Source: Maridesulfovibrio frigidus DSM 17176
GTDB lineage: Bacteria > Desulfobacterota > Desulfovibrionia > Desulfovibrionales > Desulfovibrionaceae
DNA: 64,000 nucleotides
Direction of reading: 5' to 3'
NCBI RefSeq assembly: GCF_000711735.1
Contig: NZ_JONL01000001.1
Span: 682,001-746,000, forward strand
Part shown: positions 8,221 through 15,729 of the stretch, in pieces
Numbering within the stretch: the first letter of the stretch is position 1
How the letters are laid out: each line of letters begins with the position of its first letter
Notes under the pieces: generated by a model
What the model was told of the DNA's origin: nothing
What the model saw: the letters and a program-made list of their open reading frames with translations, nothing else
Database searches by the model: none
Translations under genes and position numbers: made by a program

Positions 8221-8357
8221 TAAGGACGCAACGCCTTTCAAAAAAGTAAATTTCTATTTCCTCTTCGGGGAACCACCCACCCCCGTAAAATCGCCAAAAA
8301 GTGTTCCCAACGTAAAATTTTCTTCAATTATTTCAATACATACAGACCACACCTCTG

Positions 8358-8442
8358 GCTTGACATGCAAGGGGTCAGCAGTTCAAAGCTGCTCGTGCCT
8401 ACCATTAGGTAGAACAAGGCTGGTTATCGAAAGATAGCCAGC
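8358..8442 (+). repeat. 85-bp direct repeat, copy 2
   Basis: Exact match to 4556-4640. Identity begins in the anticodon arm of the tRNA-Val fragment and stops at the terminator stem. The 5' side differs: CTCTG here, CCTTG in copy 1. That change inside the anticodon stem is what recombination at a tRNA att core would leave. Confidence 0.9.
8359..8404 (+). pseudogene. 3' half of tRNA-Val(GAC), attachment-site remnant (copy 2)
   Basis: Anticodon loop TTGACAT, T-arm and the acceptor strand CGTGCCT with ACCA are present. The 5' anticodon strand no longer pairs (TGGC against GCAA), and nothing of the 5' half exists. Not a functional tRNA. Confidence 0.75.
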
Positions 8443-8450
8443 TTTTTTTT
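8418..8450 (+). terminator. Rho-independent terminator within repeat copy 2
   Basis: Same hairpin as copy 1, here followed by eight T. Confidence 0.85.
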
Positions 8451-8664
8451 GTGGGCAACATTTTGGAGAACTTTGCTGGTTCCCCGCTAATTTCTGCTTA
8501 ATTAATAATAGGCTGATTTTAATGATTATTTTTATTTATTGCGATTTCTACATTTCCTTCATTCATTGCGTAGTTTGCGGCGGTCTCTGCCACTCCGAAA
8601 CAGTAACCAACCTCACTCAAGCTCCCTAGTATAAGCAATAATCGTAATCACATAAGCACATCAA
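8451..8664. other. Gene-free stretch before the stressosome operon
   Basis: No gene is seen. The first 40 bases (an ATTTTG...GCTGGTTCCC-like stretch) resemble the sequence behind repeat copy 3, so homology between the copies runs a little past the terminator. The rest looks like ordinary upstream region. Confidence 0.4.
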
Positions 8665-8692
8665 TTGACTTTTATCTTTTCGCGGTGATAAC
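8665..8692 (+). promoter_or_regulatory. Possible housekeeping promoter of the rsb operon
   Basis: TTGACT at 8665-8670, a 16-base spacer and GATAAC at 8687-8692. The -35 matches five of six consensus bases and the -10 four of six. It lies about 110 bases before the likely start of rsbR. Chosen by eye. Confidence 0.35.
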
Positions 8693-8801
8693 TAGTCAAT
8701 AATATATTCCTACCACAAACTTACATAGAAATTAGTGTAATAGTGCTAATTAGCGACAGGTACAAAACATGTCACACAAAATCTATACAGGAGAAAGCCA
8801 T

Positions 8802-9611
8802 ATGGTCGAAAATCAAGAAATTGTAATGGGCGCTATGGGAACAGATTTAGCAGTACAGGTGCTCGATCAACTGCCTACACCAGTATTTGCAGTCAATACC
8901 AACATGGAAGTCATTTTCATGAATAAGGCAGGCCAATCCCTTCTAGGAATGAACATAGCTGACATTCTCGGCAAAACTTGCGCCAGTCTATTTAAATCCA
9001 AGCATTGTGACACTACGGAATGCCGTATGAAACATGCCATGGAAAGCGGCAAAGCCTGCACTGCGAGAAATGAACTGACCATCAACAGCAGAACCGTTCC
9101 CATCGAATACACTGCTGCTCCACTGAGGGATGAAAATGGAAAGATCATCGGAGGACTTGAATATGCCATTGACATTACCGAGCGAGTTCGAGACGAAAAC
9201 CGACTTCGCGAACAAAGTCGTACTATTCAAGAAATTTCTACTCCAGCCATAAGCCTGTGGGAAGGAATCGTCGTGCTTCCGGTGCTCGGGATTATTGATT
9301 CTTTGCGTGCCAAGCAAATGATGAATGCCATGCTGAACAAAATCAAAGAGACCTCCGCTAAAACTATTATTCTGGATATCCAGGGGGTAGCGGCAGTGGA
9401 TACAGCTGTGGCCAACCATCTTATAAAAATAACCAAAGCAACAAAACTTATGGGTTGCCGCTGTATCATCTCCGGAATATCTCCGGCTGTGGCAGAGACT
9501 CTGGTGCAACTGGGTATAGATCTCGGTGATGTGGCAACCAACTCCAGCCTTCGTGATGCACTTGGTGACGCCTTCACTCTCATGAACTTAGAAGTGAAAA
9601 AGAAAAAGTGA
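8802..9611 (+). CDS. rsbR: RsbR-like stressosome sensor (PAS + STAS)
   Basis: 269 residues from ATG 8802, which has AGGAG eight bases upstream; an in-frame ATG at 8769 has a poorer site. An N-terminal PAS domain (about 15-130) contains a Cys cluster (C60, C69, C74, C86) that could bind a metal or sense redox. After a short helix a STAS domain spans about 150-265. Both threonines that RsbT phosphorylates in Bacillus RsbR have counterparts: T201 in VDTAVANHL and T233 in AETLVQLGIDL. B. subtilis RsbR has a non-heme globin N-terminus; a PAS here means a different signal. The protein should build the stressosome shell with RsbS and, when phosphorylated, release RsbT. First gene of a five-gene operon. 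Confidence 0.88.
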   Translation: MVENQEIVMGAMGTDLAVQVLDQLPTPVFAVNTNMEVIFMNKAGQSLLGMNIADILGKTCASLFKSKHCDTTECRMKHAMESGKACTARNELTINSRTVPIEYTAAPLRDENGKIIGGLEYAIDITERVRDENRLREQSRTIQEISTPAISLWEGIVVLPVLGIIDSLRAKQMMNAMLNKIKETSAKTIILDIQGVAAVDTAVANHLIKITKATKLMGCRCIISGISPAVAETLVQLGIDLGDVATNSSLRDALGDAFTLMNLEVKKKK

Positions 9612-9670
9612 GCGAGGTGTGAGTCTAACCCACAAACCTAAGCGTAATAACCTTACCGGAGAATTTGATT

Positions 9671-10216
9671 ATGTCTGACGCCCAATCATCTCCCCGACTG
9701 GGGATGCATGTACTTGATGGCGTGCTCATGGTCCAAACACCGGATGATTTCGGGGACGAATCCTTCCGTTCCTTGCGCCGCTGCGTTCTTGAAAAAGTAC
9801 ATGCCCTATCCGCGCGTGGAGTTCTCATTGATGTTTCCACCATACAGATAATAGATTCTGTGGGGTATGACTTGCTCGCAGATACCGCACGCACAGTGGC
9901 CTTGCTGGGTGCCAAGACTGTCTTTGTGGGCCTTCAGCCGGGGGTTGTTTCCGCACTGATTGATCTAGAAGTTGATTGTGACGACATTCTGGCAGCTCGC
10001 AACGTAGAGGATGCATTTGTAATTCTAAATCCTCCAATGGTAAAAGCTGATATTTCAGACGAAGAACCTGACGAAGATCTGGATGAAGACATTGACGGAA
10101 GTCTGAAAGATAATGAGTGTCTTAATCAGGAACAGGAAGACTGGGAAGGCGAAAAGGACTCCTCGACAGAGAATAAAGAATTACCTAACGACACCGAGTA
10201 TGATGACACATTCTGA
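9671..10216 (+). CDS. rsbS: RsbS-like STAS scaffold with acidic tail
   Basis: 181 residues from ATG 9671, with GGAG nine bases upstream; a TTG two codons earlier is less likely. The STAS domain spans about 8-118. IDS63 matches the serine that RsbT phosphorylates in RsbS, followed by the family pattern LLADTARTVALLGAK and VGLQPGVV. Bacillus RsbS has about 120 residues. The extra 60 here are a very acidic tail (EEPDEDLDEDID and similar), probably disordered. RsbS with RsbR forms the stressosome core that sequesters RsbT. The 3' end overlaps rsbT by 17 bases. Confidence 0.88.
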   Translation: MSDAQSSPRLGMHVLDGVLMVQTPDDFGDESFRSLRRCVLEKVHALSARGVLIDVSTIQIIDSVGYDLLADTARTVALLGAKTVFVGLQPGVVSALIDLEVDCDDILAARNVEDAFVILNPPMVKADISDEEPDEDLDEDIDGSLKDNECLNQEQEDWEGEKDSSTENKELPNDTEYDDTF

Positions 10217-10616
10217 AGAAACATACATTGATCTCATTGATTTGTCGGATACCGGTGCGGCTGTCGGTGCAGCACGACATACTGCGGCGCTAGCAGGTTT
10301 TGAGGAAACGGACCAGTTCATGATTGCCACTGCCGTGTCCGAGCTGGCGACAAATATCGTTCGCTATGCCGGCGGAGGTTCTGTAACAATCAGTATTGTC
10401 TCCGATGGCGACCGTATTGGCATCGAAGCGGTGGCCAATGATTCCGGACCGGGAATAGAGGATGTAGAAAAGGCCATGCAGGACAACTACAGCAGCGGAA
10501 ACAGTCTCGGGCTGGGATTGCCAGGAGTTAAAAGACTTATGGATGAATTCAGTATCGAATCGGTACCGGGTCAGGGAACCAAGTGCATAGCACGCAAGTG
10601 GAGGCTCCAGACATGA
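10200..10616 (+). CDS. rsbT: RsbT-like serine/threonine kinase (HATPase fold)
   Basis: 138 residues from ATG 10200 (or 10203), overlapping the end of rsbS, so translation is coupled. The size matches Bacillus RsbT (133). The frame is open further upstream, but that extension lies in rsbS coding sequence. GHKL motifs are complete: N-box TAVSELATN (E48, N52), G1 box D81-SGPGI, and the lid/G2 region GLGLPGVKRLMDEF. In known stressosomes RsbT phosphorylates RsbS and RsbR, then leaves to activate an output protein. No RsbU is present here, so the likely partner is the cyclase encoded two genes downstream. Confidence 0.9.
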   Translation: MMTHSEETYIDLIDLSDTGAAVGAARHTAALAGFEETDQFMIATAVSELATNIVRYAGGGSVTISIVSDGDRIGIEAVANDSGPGIEDVEKAMQDNYSSGNSLGLGLPGVKRLMDEFSIESVPGQGTKCIARKWRLQT

Positions 10617-11200
10617 CACAAGCAGATTGCCATTTAGCTTTACGTTCTCTAGAAGGACCCGCTGACGCATGTGGCGACACAGGCATGTATCATATAGGAG
10701 AAACCGAATGTTTCATTGCACTGGTTGACGTGCTTGGACATGGACCAGAAGCACATGAAGTGGCCTTAATGGCCGATGCATTTCTAGCAGAAAACTACGA
10801 CCTGCCGTTGCTGGATACTATGCAAGGGCTACATAAGCATCTGCGCGGAACTCGCGGAGCTGTGGCCAGTATGTGCCGCCTGAACTACGCTACGGGCGAG
10901 CTTAGCTTTACAGGTGTAGGCAACATCACCTGCCGCATTTTCGGCAGTGAGCATATACGTACGGTGCCTCGTGACGGGATCATAGGCTATATCATGTCGC
11001 AACCACGTGAGCAGGTATTTAACCTGCACCCGGGAGACATCGTCATGCTCTACTCAGACGGAGTGCGAGAACATTTCGAAGCCCATGATCAGCCGGGGTT
11101 GCTGATCGGTTCTGCCGAAGAAATAGTAGGCCGTGTCATGCAGTTTTTTGCCAAAGGAGATGATGACACCTCCTGTCTGGTAATGAGGTATGTTCCGTGA
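10613..11200 (+). CDS. rsbX: RsbX-like PP2C phosphatase
   Basis: 195 residues from ATG 10613, overlapping the rsbT stop by four bases (ATGA). PP2C/SpoIIE-type motifs are present in order: ACGDTG, DVLGHGPEA, GVGNITC, MLYSDGVREHF and DDDTSC, giving the acidic metal ligands. RsbX dephosphorylates RsbS and RsbR and resets the stressosome. The size is close to Bacillus RsbX (199), and there is no extra N-terminal RsbT-binding domain as in RsbU. That supports RsbX over RsbU, although an RsbU-type role cannot be excluded. Confidence 0.85.
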   Translation: MTQADCHLALRSLEGPADACGDTGMYHIGETECFIALVDVLGHGPEAHEVALMADAFLAENYDLPLLDTMQGLHKHLRGTRGAVASMCRLNYATGELSFTGVGNITCRIFGSEHIRTVPRDGIIGYIMSQPREQVFNLHPGDIVMLYSDGVREHFEAHDQPGLLIGSAEEIVGRVMQFFAKGDDDTSCLVMRYVP

Positions 11201-13677
11201 TTGAACTGGGTAAGGTCATAGTTTTTAATGCCGACTCGTTTAACGAGGCTCGGAAAAAAATATTGAAACTCGCCGAAATGCTGGGTTTTGATCAGATCAA
11301 TGCTACTAAAATAGCTACTTTTATCTCAGAGCTCTGCCGCCCGAGCCAAAATCCAGACATAGAGAACGTGCTTGATATTGGACTCATGGCGGAGCAGAGA
11401 AATCTGTTTTTACATCTCAACTTTAGCTTCGATCAGCCCATTCGCCCATTGGCTGTAATCAGTGATTTTTTCGATACAGTTTCACCCGAAGGTTGCCGCC
11501 CGACTCGATTATTAAGTGCCACAAAACTACTACCCGATCATAATAGTTCTACCACAGACTACCCACTCAATGAAATCCAGACCATGATTGCGCTTCCTTC
11601 GCGCGATGAACTCATGCGTAGTCTTACCAACAAAAACGTTGAGCTTGCGGCTGAAGTTGAAGAACGGCAACGCACAGAACTCGCTCTACGAGACAGTGAG
11701 AGTCGTATCCAGACTGTGCTCGAAGGAGCACCAGACGCACTGGTTATTATAAATTGTTTCGGGAAAATTACCTTTGTTAACACTCAGGCAGAAAATACTT
11801 TTGGTTACTCTCGCGAGGAAATGCTAGGTGAGCCAATAGAAATGCTGATTCCCAAAGATCAGCGTAAAGATCATCCCGAAAAGGTTCAAAGCTTCTTCCG
11901 AGCTGGTGTGAATCAAAAAATTTCACCTGCCGCCAACTTTGAAGCATTAACCAAAGATGGAAATATCCTAGCAATCGACGTCAAACTTAACCCCATTCAA
12001 ACAGGGCAAGAGACACAGGTTATAGCCTCGGTGCGGGATGTTACAGAGCAAAAACGCGCTCAAGAAGCCATCAAAAAGCTTTCTCAAGTAGTTGAGCAAA
12101 GTCCAGTCTCAGTCGCAATTACAGATAAGAAAGGTGTGATTGAATATGTCAATCCATCCTTTTGTACCGTGACCGGCTATTCCCTTGAAGAAATTTTGGG
12201 CAAAACGCCTCGCTTCCTCAGCTCGGGCAAAACCCCCAAGTACGTGTACGAGAACATGTGGACGACTATTCTTGAAGGCAAAGCATGGAAAGGTAATTTT
12301 CACAATCGCAGGAAAAACGGAGAAGAATACTGGGAAAGTGCCACAATCGCACCAATTGCCGATGATTTTGGTGAGATCACCCACTTCGTTTCAGTCAAAG
12401 AAGACATCACAGAAAGAATGCGCATGGAAGAAGCAGTGCGTGAAAGCGAAGTAAAATACCGTGAACTGGTAGAAAACGCTAGCAGCATCATTCTTAAACT
12501 GGATCAATGGGGCAACATTACATTCTTCAATGAATATGCTCAGGAATTTTTTGGATTCTCAGAAGAAGAGGTTCTCGGTCGCAGTGCTGTCGGGACAATA
12601 GTACCTGAAGAGGAATCCACAGGGCGTAATCTCAATGAACTACTAGAAAATATTTCCCTGAATCCAGATGAATATGCCAGTAATGAAAACGAGAATACCC
12701 GCAAGGACGGATCCAGAGTCTGGGTCAACTGGACTAATAAGTCTCTCTTTGATGAAGATACAGGAAAAATAATTGGCACCCTATGTGTTGGGCTAGATAT
12801 CACTGAACAGCGCAAAGCTCAGGACGAGCGAGACATCGCAGCAAAAGAACTAGACGAACGCAACAAAGAACTGGGTTCTCTTTCAACCAAGCTATCCAAA
12901 TACCTCTCGCCTCAGGTCTACGCCTCTATTTTTTCCGGAGCACGAGATGTTAAGCTTTCAACAGAGCGTAAGAAACTAACTGTTTTTTTTAGCGATATCA
13001 AAAATTTCACCCAAACGACTGATGACCTGCAACCCGAAGACCTCACAGCCTTACTCAATCGCTACTTCACCGAGATGTCTAAAATCGCCCTTGAATACGG
13101 TGCTACCATCGACAAATTCATAGGCGACGCCATGCTTATGTTTTTTGGTGATCCACAAACTCTTGGGGTTAAAGAAGACGCGAAAGCCTGTATCAATATG
13201 GCTGTAGCAATGCAGCGGCGTATGGCCCAACTGGACGGAGAATGGCGTGCTCTGGGCTATGAGAAGCCATTCCGTATGCGCATTGGCGTTAATACCGGAT
13301 ATTGCAACGTAGGTAACTTCGGTTCTGAGGACCGCATGGATTACACAATAATTGGTGGAGAAGTTAACCTTGCTGCCCGTCTAGAGGCTCAGGCCGACCC
13401 CGGTGGCATCCTAATGTCATATGAAACTTTCGCTCTAGTTAACGACATCGTTGCAACCGAGTCGCGCGCCCCCATAACTGTCAAGGGAATCCGGCGCGAA
13501 GTCAGGCCCTACTCAATTCTTGGACTATATGACAACCTTGATAGCGACAGCAGATTCATTCGTAGCGAAGAAGAAGGGATACGTTTGCAACTAGATTTAG
13601 AGAAACTGACCTCAGCCAAACGCGATTTGGCTGTTCAGGAATTGGAAAAAGCTTTAGCTCGCCTCAAGTCACTATAG
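11197..13677 (+). CDS. PAS-containing class III adenylate cyclase, probable stressosome output
   Basis: 826 residues; GTG start overlaps the rsbX stop (GTGA), so it is translationally coupled. Residues 1-110 weakly resemble the first half of an RsbT-type HATPase (ARKKILKLAEMLGF, then ATFISEL aligned with the N-box) but lack the N-box Asn and the G boxes. Three PAS domains follow (about 165-285, 290-410, 415-535), then a short coiled coil and a class III cyclase domain (about 590-790). Metal-binding D600 (FFSDIKNF) and D644 (FIGD) are present. K640 and a DYTIIG motif favour ATP over GTP, and the NLAAR motif supplies the transition-state Asn and Arg. The product should be cAMP. Its place as last gene of rsbRSTX suggests that released RsbT or the phosphatase controls it. 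Soluble; no membrane segment. Confidence 0.88.
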   Translation: MIELGKVIVFNADSFNEARKKILKLAEMLGFDQINATKIATFISELCRPSQNPDIENVLDIGLMAEQRNLFLHLNFSFDQPIRPLAVISDFFDTVSPEGCRPTRLLSATKLLPDHNSSTTDYPLNEIQTMIALPSRDELMRSLTNKNVELAAEVEERQRTELALRDSESRIQTVLEGAPDALVIINCFGKITFVNTQAENTFGYSREEMLGEPIEMLIPKDQRKDHPEKVQSFFRAGVNQKISPAANFEALTKDGNILAIDVKLNPIQTGQETQVIASVRDVTEQKRAQEAIKKLSQVVEQSPVSVAITDKKGVIEYVNPSFCTVTGYSLEEILGKTPRFLSSGKTPKYVYENMWTTILEGKAWKGNFHNRRKNGEEYWESATIAPIADDFGEITHFVSVKEDITERMRMEEAVRESEVKYRELVENASSIILKLDQWGNITFFNEYAQEFFGFSEEEVLGRSAVGTIVPEEESTGRNLNELLENISLNPDEYASNENENTRKDGSRVWVNWTNKSLFDEDTGKIIGTLCVGLDITEQRKAQDERDIAAKELDERNKELGSLSTKLSKYLSPQVYASIFSGARDVKLSTERKKLTVFFSDIKNFTQTTDDLQPEDLTALLNRYFTEMSKIALEYGATIDKFIGDAMLMFFGDPQTLGVKEDAKACINMAVAMQRRMAQLDGEWRALGYEKPFRMRIGVNTGYCNVGNFGSEDRMDYTIIGGEVNLAARLEAQADPGGILMSYETFALVNDIVATESRAPITVKGIRREVRPYSILGLYDNLDSDSRFIRSEEEGIRLQLDLEKLTSAKRDLAVQELEKALARLKSL

Positions 13678-13709
13678 CCTACGCTCGTGCATATATTCTC
13701 CCCCCTCCG

Positions 13710-13785
13710 GCAAGGGACCAATAGTTCAAAACGGCTCGTGCATACTATTAGTTAGAACAAAGCTGGTTATCGAAAGATAGCCAGC
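13710..13785 (+). repeat. Degenerate direct repeat, copy 3, with terminator
   Basis: 66 of 76 positions match 4565-4640. The part equal to the T-arm has lost pairing (AATAG against CGGCT) and the acceptor strand is altered, while the terminator hairpin is intact (stem 13760-13788, then a weak T-rich run). It lies between the 3' ends of the rsb operon and the minus-strand caspase block and may end transcription of the former. Confidence 0.85.
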
Positions 13786-13788
13786 TTT

Positions 13789-13968
13789 GTTTGTGAATAA
13801 TTTTGCGGGAAGTAATTTTGCTGCGTCCCTTGAAAACTACTATATATATACTAATTATTAGCAACCTAGCTGCGTAAGTCTATTTACGTTTTTATCTATA
13901 GGACGGAAACACTAAAATAAGGACAACTCTCAAGAAAATTCCTTAATTAAAAGGTAAAATTACAGAAG
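13789..13968. other. Intergenic stretch between convergent operons
   Basis: No gene seen. The bases just after the repeat (ATTTTGCGGGAAG...TTTGCTGCGTCCC) resemble those after repeat copy 2. Confidence 0.4.
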
Positions 13969-14835
13969 TTAATTTGTTCGGACGAGGCGAAAGCCGAGGA
14001 GGTTATACCTGAAGCTAGAATTACACTTGCGTCGGCTAGCAGACCGGAGGGTGCTAGGCCCGTTGAGCCAGCTACCACCACGTATCACATGAACATCGCC
14101 CTCGCTCCTATATATCGGATCCTTGCGAGAGTGTTTGGAATATGCATTTTTATCGTACCAATCCTCACACCATTCATAAACATTACCACTCATATCAAAT
14201 AACCCAAAACCATTACGAAGTTTTGTGCCCACACTATGAGTACGCTCTGCGCTATTTTGGTAATACCAGGAAACAGTGTCCTCATTGTTACCCCCGGCAT
14301 ACTTGTGATTATTGTCGCCACCTCGAGCCGCATATTCCCATTCAGCTTCAGTGGGCAAACGGAATTTACCATGACCTTTGGAAGACAGCCAATTAGCGTA
14401 ACTAGTAGCATCTTGCCACGAAACTTGTACAACTGGTTGGGTGTTCCCATTCAAAGAATTACCCATATTACCTATACTTTTACTTTTGCTTTCGTGACTA
14501 GATTTAAATTTGCGGTACTGTGCGTTGGTCACTTCATGTTTACCCATCCAAAAACTATTCACACAAACTTCATGAATAGGTTTTTCATCGTCCTCACCGG
14601 AATTGCTACCCATCTGGAAACAACCTGCCGGAACCCATACGAATTTCATACCAGTAGCGGGTTCGGTGTAGGTTTTCTGGATTTGGATAGAACTAGATGT
14701 CGTCAGTTTTTTTGCCAGAACGGGTTTCTTATCATACACCATAAACTCCTGATCAATATAATCATCAGGGTTCACAGCGTAAGCTAGAGCGGTGCAGGCA
14801 AGTATGAGAAGAGTTAGTAGTATAATTTTTTTCAT
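13969..14835 (-). CDS. Exported FGE-fold (SUMF1-like) protein, paralogue B
   Basis: 288 residues. An N-terminal signal (about 1-20) contains ILAC, which could be a lipobox, and a following AYA, which could be a type I site. Residues about 55-287 are an FGE/SUMF1 C-type-lectin-like domain: FVWVPAGCFQMGS, GKHEVTNAQY, FRLPTEAEWEYAARGG, MSGNVYEWCEDW, IRGGSW and LGFRLVR. The two active-site cysteines of true formylglycine-generating enzyme, expected after RGGSW, are missing, so it is not a sulfatase oxidase and probably binds or modifies another ligand. It starts 3 bases after paralogue A with a near-identical leader, a tandem duplication. Last gene of the minus-strand caspase operon. The start lacks a clear Shine-Dalgarno, suggesting coupling. 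Confidence 0.85.
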   Translation of the reverse strand: MKKIILLTLLILACTALAYAVNPDDYIDQEFMVYDKKPVLAKKLTTSSSIQIQKTYTEPATGMKFVWVPAGCFQMGSNSGEDDEKPIHEVCVNSFWMGKHEVTNAQYRKFKSSHESKSKSIGNMGNSLNGNTQPVVQVSWQDATSYANWLSSKGHGKFRLPTEAEWEYAARGGDNNHKYAGGNNEDTVSWYYQNSAERTHSVGTKLRNGFGLFDMSGNVYEWCEDWYDKNAYSKHSRKDPIYRSEGDVHVIRGGSWLNGPSTLRSASRRKCNSSFRYNLLGFRLVRTN

Positions 14836-14838
14836 AAG

Positions 14839-15690
14839 CTAATTATTTGTTCTCACAAGGCGGAAACCAATGGTGCCGTAAGCGGAGTCAGGATCTAAAT
14901 GGTTGCGAGCAGCAAGCCGAGTATCGGGGGGGTAGTCGGACCAACCGCCACCACGTATCACACGGTTAAAATCACCGCTAATATATATGGGATTATTTCT
15001 AGAGTGTTCTAAGTATGCTGTAGCACTATGCCAGTCCTCACACCATTCACTTACATTGCCCCCCATATCATACAAACCAATAGCGTTAGGGGGCTGAGTT
15101 CCAACTTGGTGGGTTCCGCCAAGGCTAACGGCATACCATGCGTCTACATCTATATTGTCACCACCTACATATTTTTGATTATTGCCACCACTGCGGGCTG
15201 CATACTCCCATTCAGCTTCCGAGGGTAAACGAAATTTTCCATTATCTTTAGAATTTATCTTTTTAATGAAAGATTGAGTATCATTCCATGAAACTTTTTC
15301 CACAGGATAACGACTACCGTTAAACACAGATGGATTACTACCCACCACCTTTAGCCATTCAGCTTGAGTCACCTCATACTTACCCATCCAGAAACCATCT
15401 AAACAAACTTCATGAACAGGTTTTTCGTCACTATTGCCCTCATTGCTACCCATTTGAAAACAACCTGCAGGGACCCAGACAAATTCCATACCCGTAGCGG
15501 GATCGGTCCATGTGTCGCCCTTTTTAGCAGAACTCAATGAGAATGAATGGGAAGACGTCTGCCCTTCCGACCGATCAGGTTTCTCATCATACGTCATAAA
15601 CTCCTGATCAATATAATCGTCAGGGTTCACAGCGTAAGCTAGAGCGGCGCATGCAAGTATGAGAAGAGTCAGGAATATAATTTTCTTCAT
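14839..15690 (-). CDS. Exported FGE-fold (SUMF1-like) protein, paralogue A
   Basis: 283 residues with the same signal sequence (ILAC) and NPDDYIDQEFM segment as paralogue B. FGE landmarks: FVWVPAGCFQMGS, GKYEVTQAEW, FRLPSEAEWEYAARSGG, MGGNVSEWCEDW, IRGGGW and IGFRLVRTN. As in B, the catalytic cysteine pair is absent. The two copies match best at the leader and domain scaffold and differ most between RGG and GFRL, the surface part of the fold, which suggests divergent ligand binding. It lies 39 bases after the DUF4384 gene in the same transcript. Location is periplasm or outer membrane. Confidence 0.85.
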   Translation of the reverse strand: MKKIIFLTLLILACAALAYAVNPDDYIDQEFMTYDEKPDRSEGQTSSHSFSLSSAKKGDTWTDPATGMEFVWVPAGCFQMGSNEGNSDEKPVHEVCLDGFWMGKYEVTQAEWLKVVGSNPSVFNGSRYPVEKVSWNDTQSFIKKINSKDNGKFRLPSEAEWEYAARSGGNNQKYVGGDNIDVDAWYAVSLGGTHQVGTQPPNAIGLYDMGGNVSEWCEDWHSATAYLEHSRNNPIYISGDFNRVIRGGGWSDYPPDTRLAARNHLDPDSAYGTIGFRLVRTNN

Positions 15691-15729
15691 ATTAAATTAT
15701 ATAGATTGTAAATTGGGGTAGATAAAAAT

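Noticed and set aside
10113-10199. Longer N-terminus of RsbT
   Set aside because: The extension lies within rsbS coding sequence, has no ribosome-binding site and would exceed the family's usual length.
13969-15690. Target genes of a diversity-generating retroelement
   Set aside because: FGE-fold proteins with variable C-termini are frequent DGR targets, but no reverse transcriptase or template repeat is found nearby.
13969-15690. Active aerobic formylglycine-generating enzymes
   Set aside because: The catalytic cysteine pair after RGGSW is missing in both copies.
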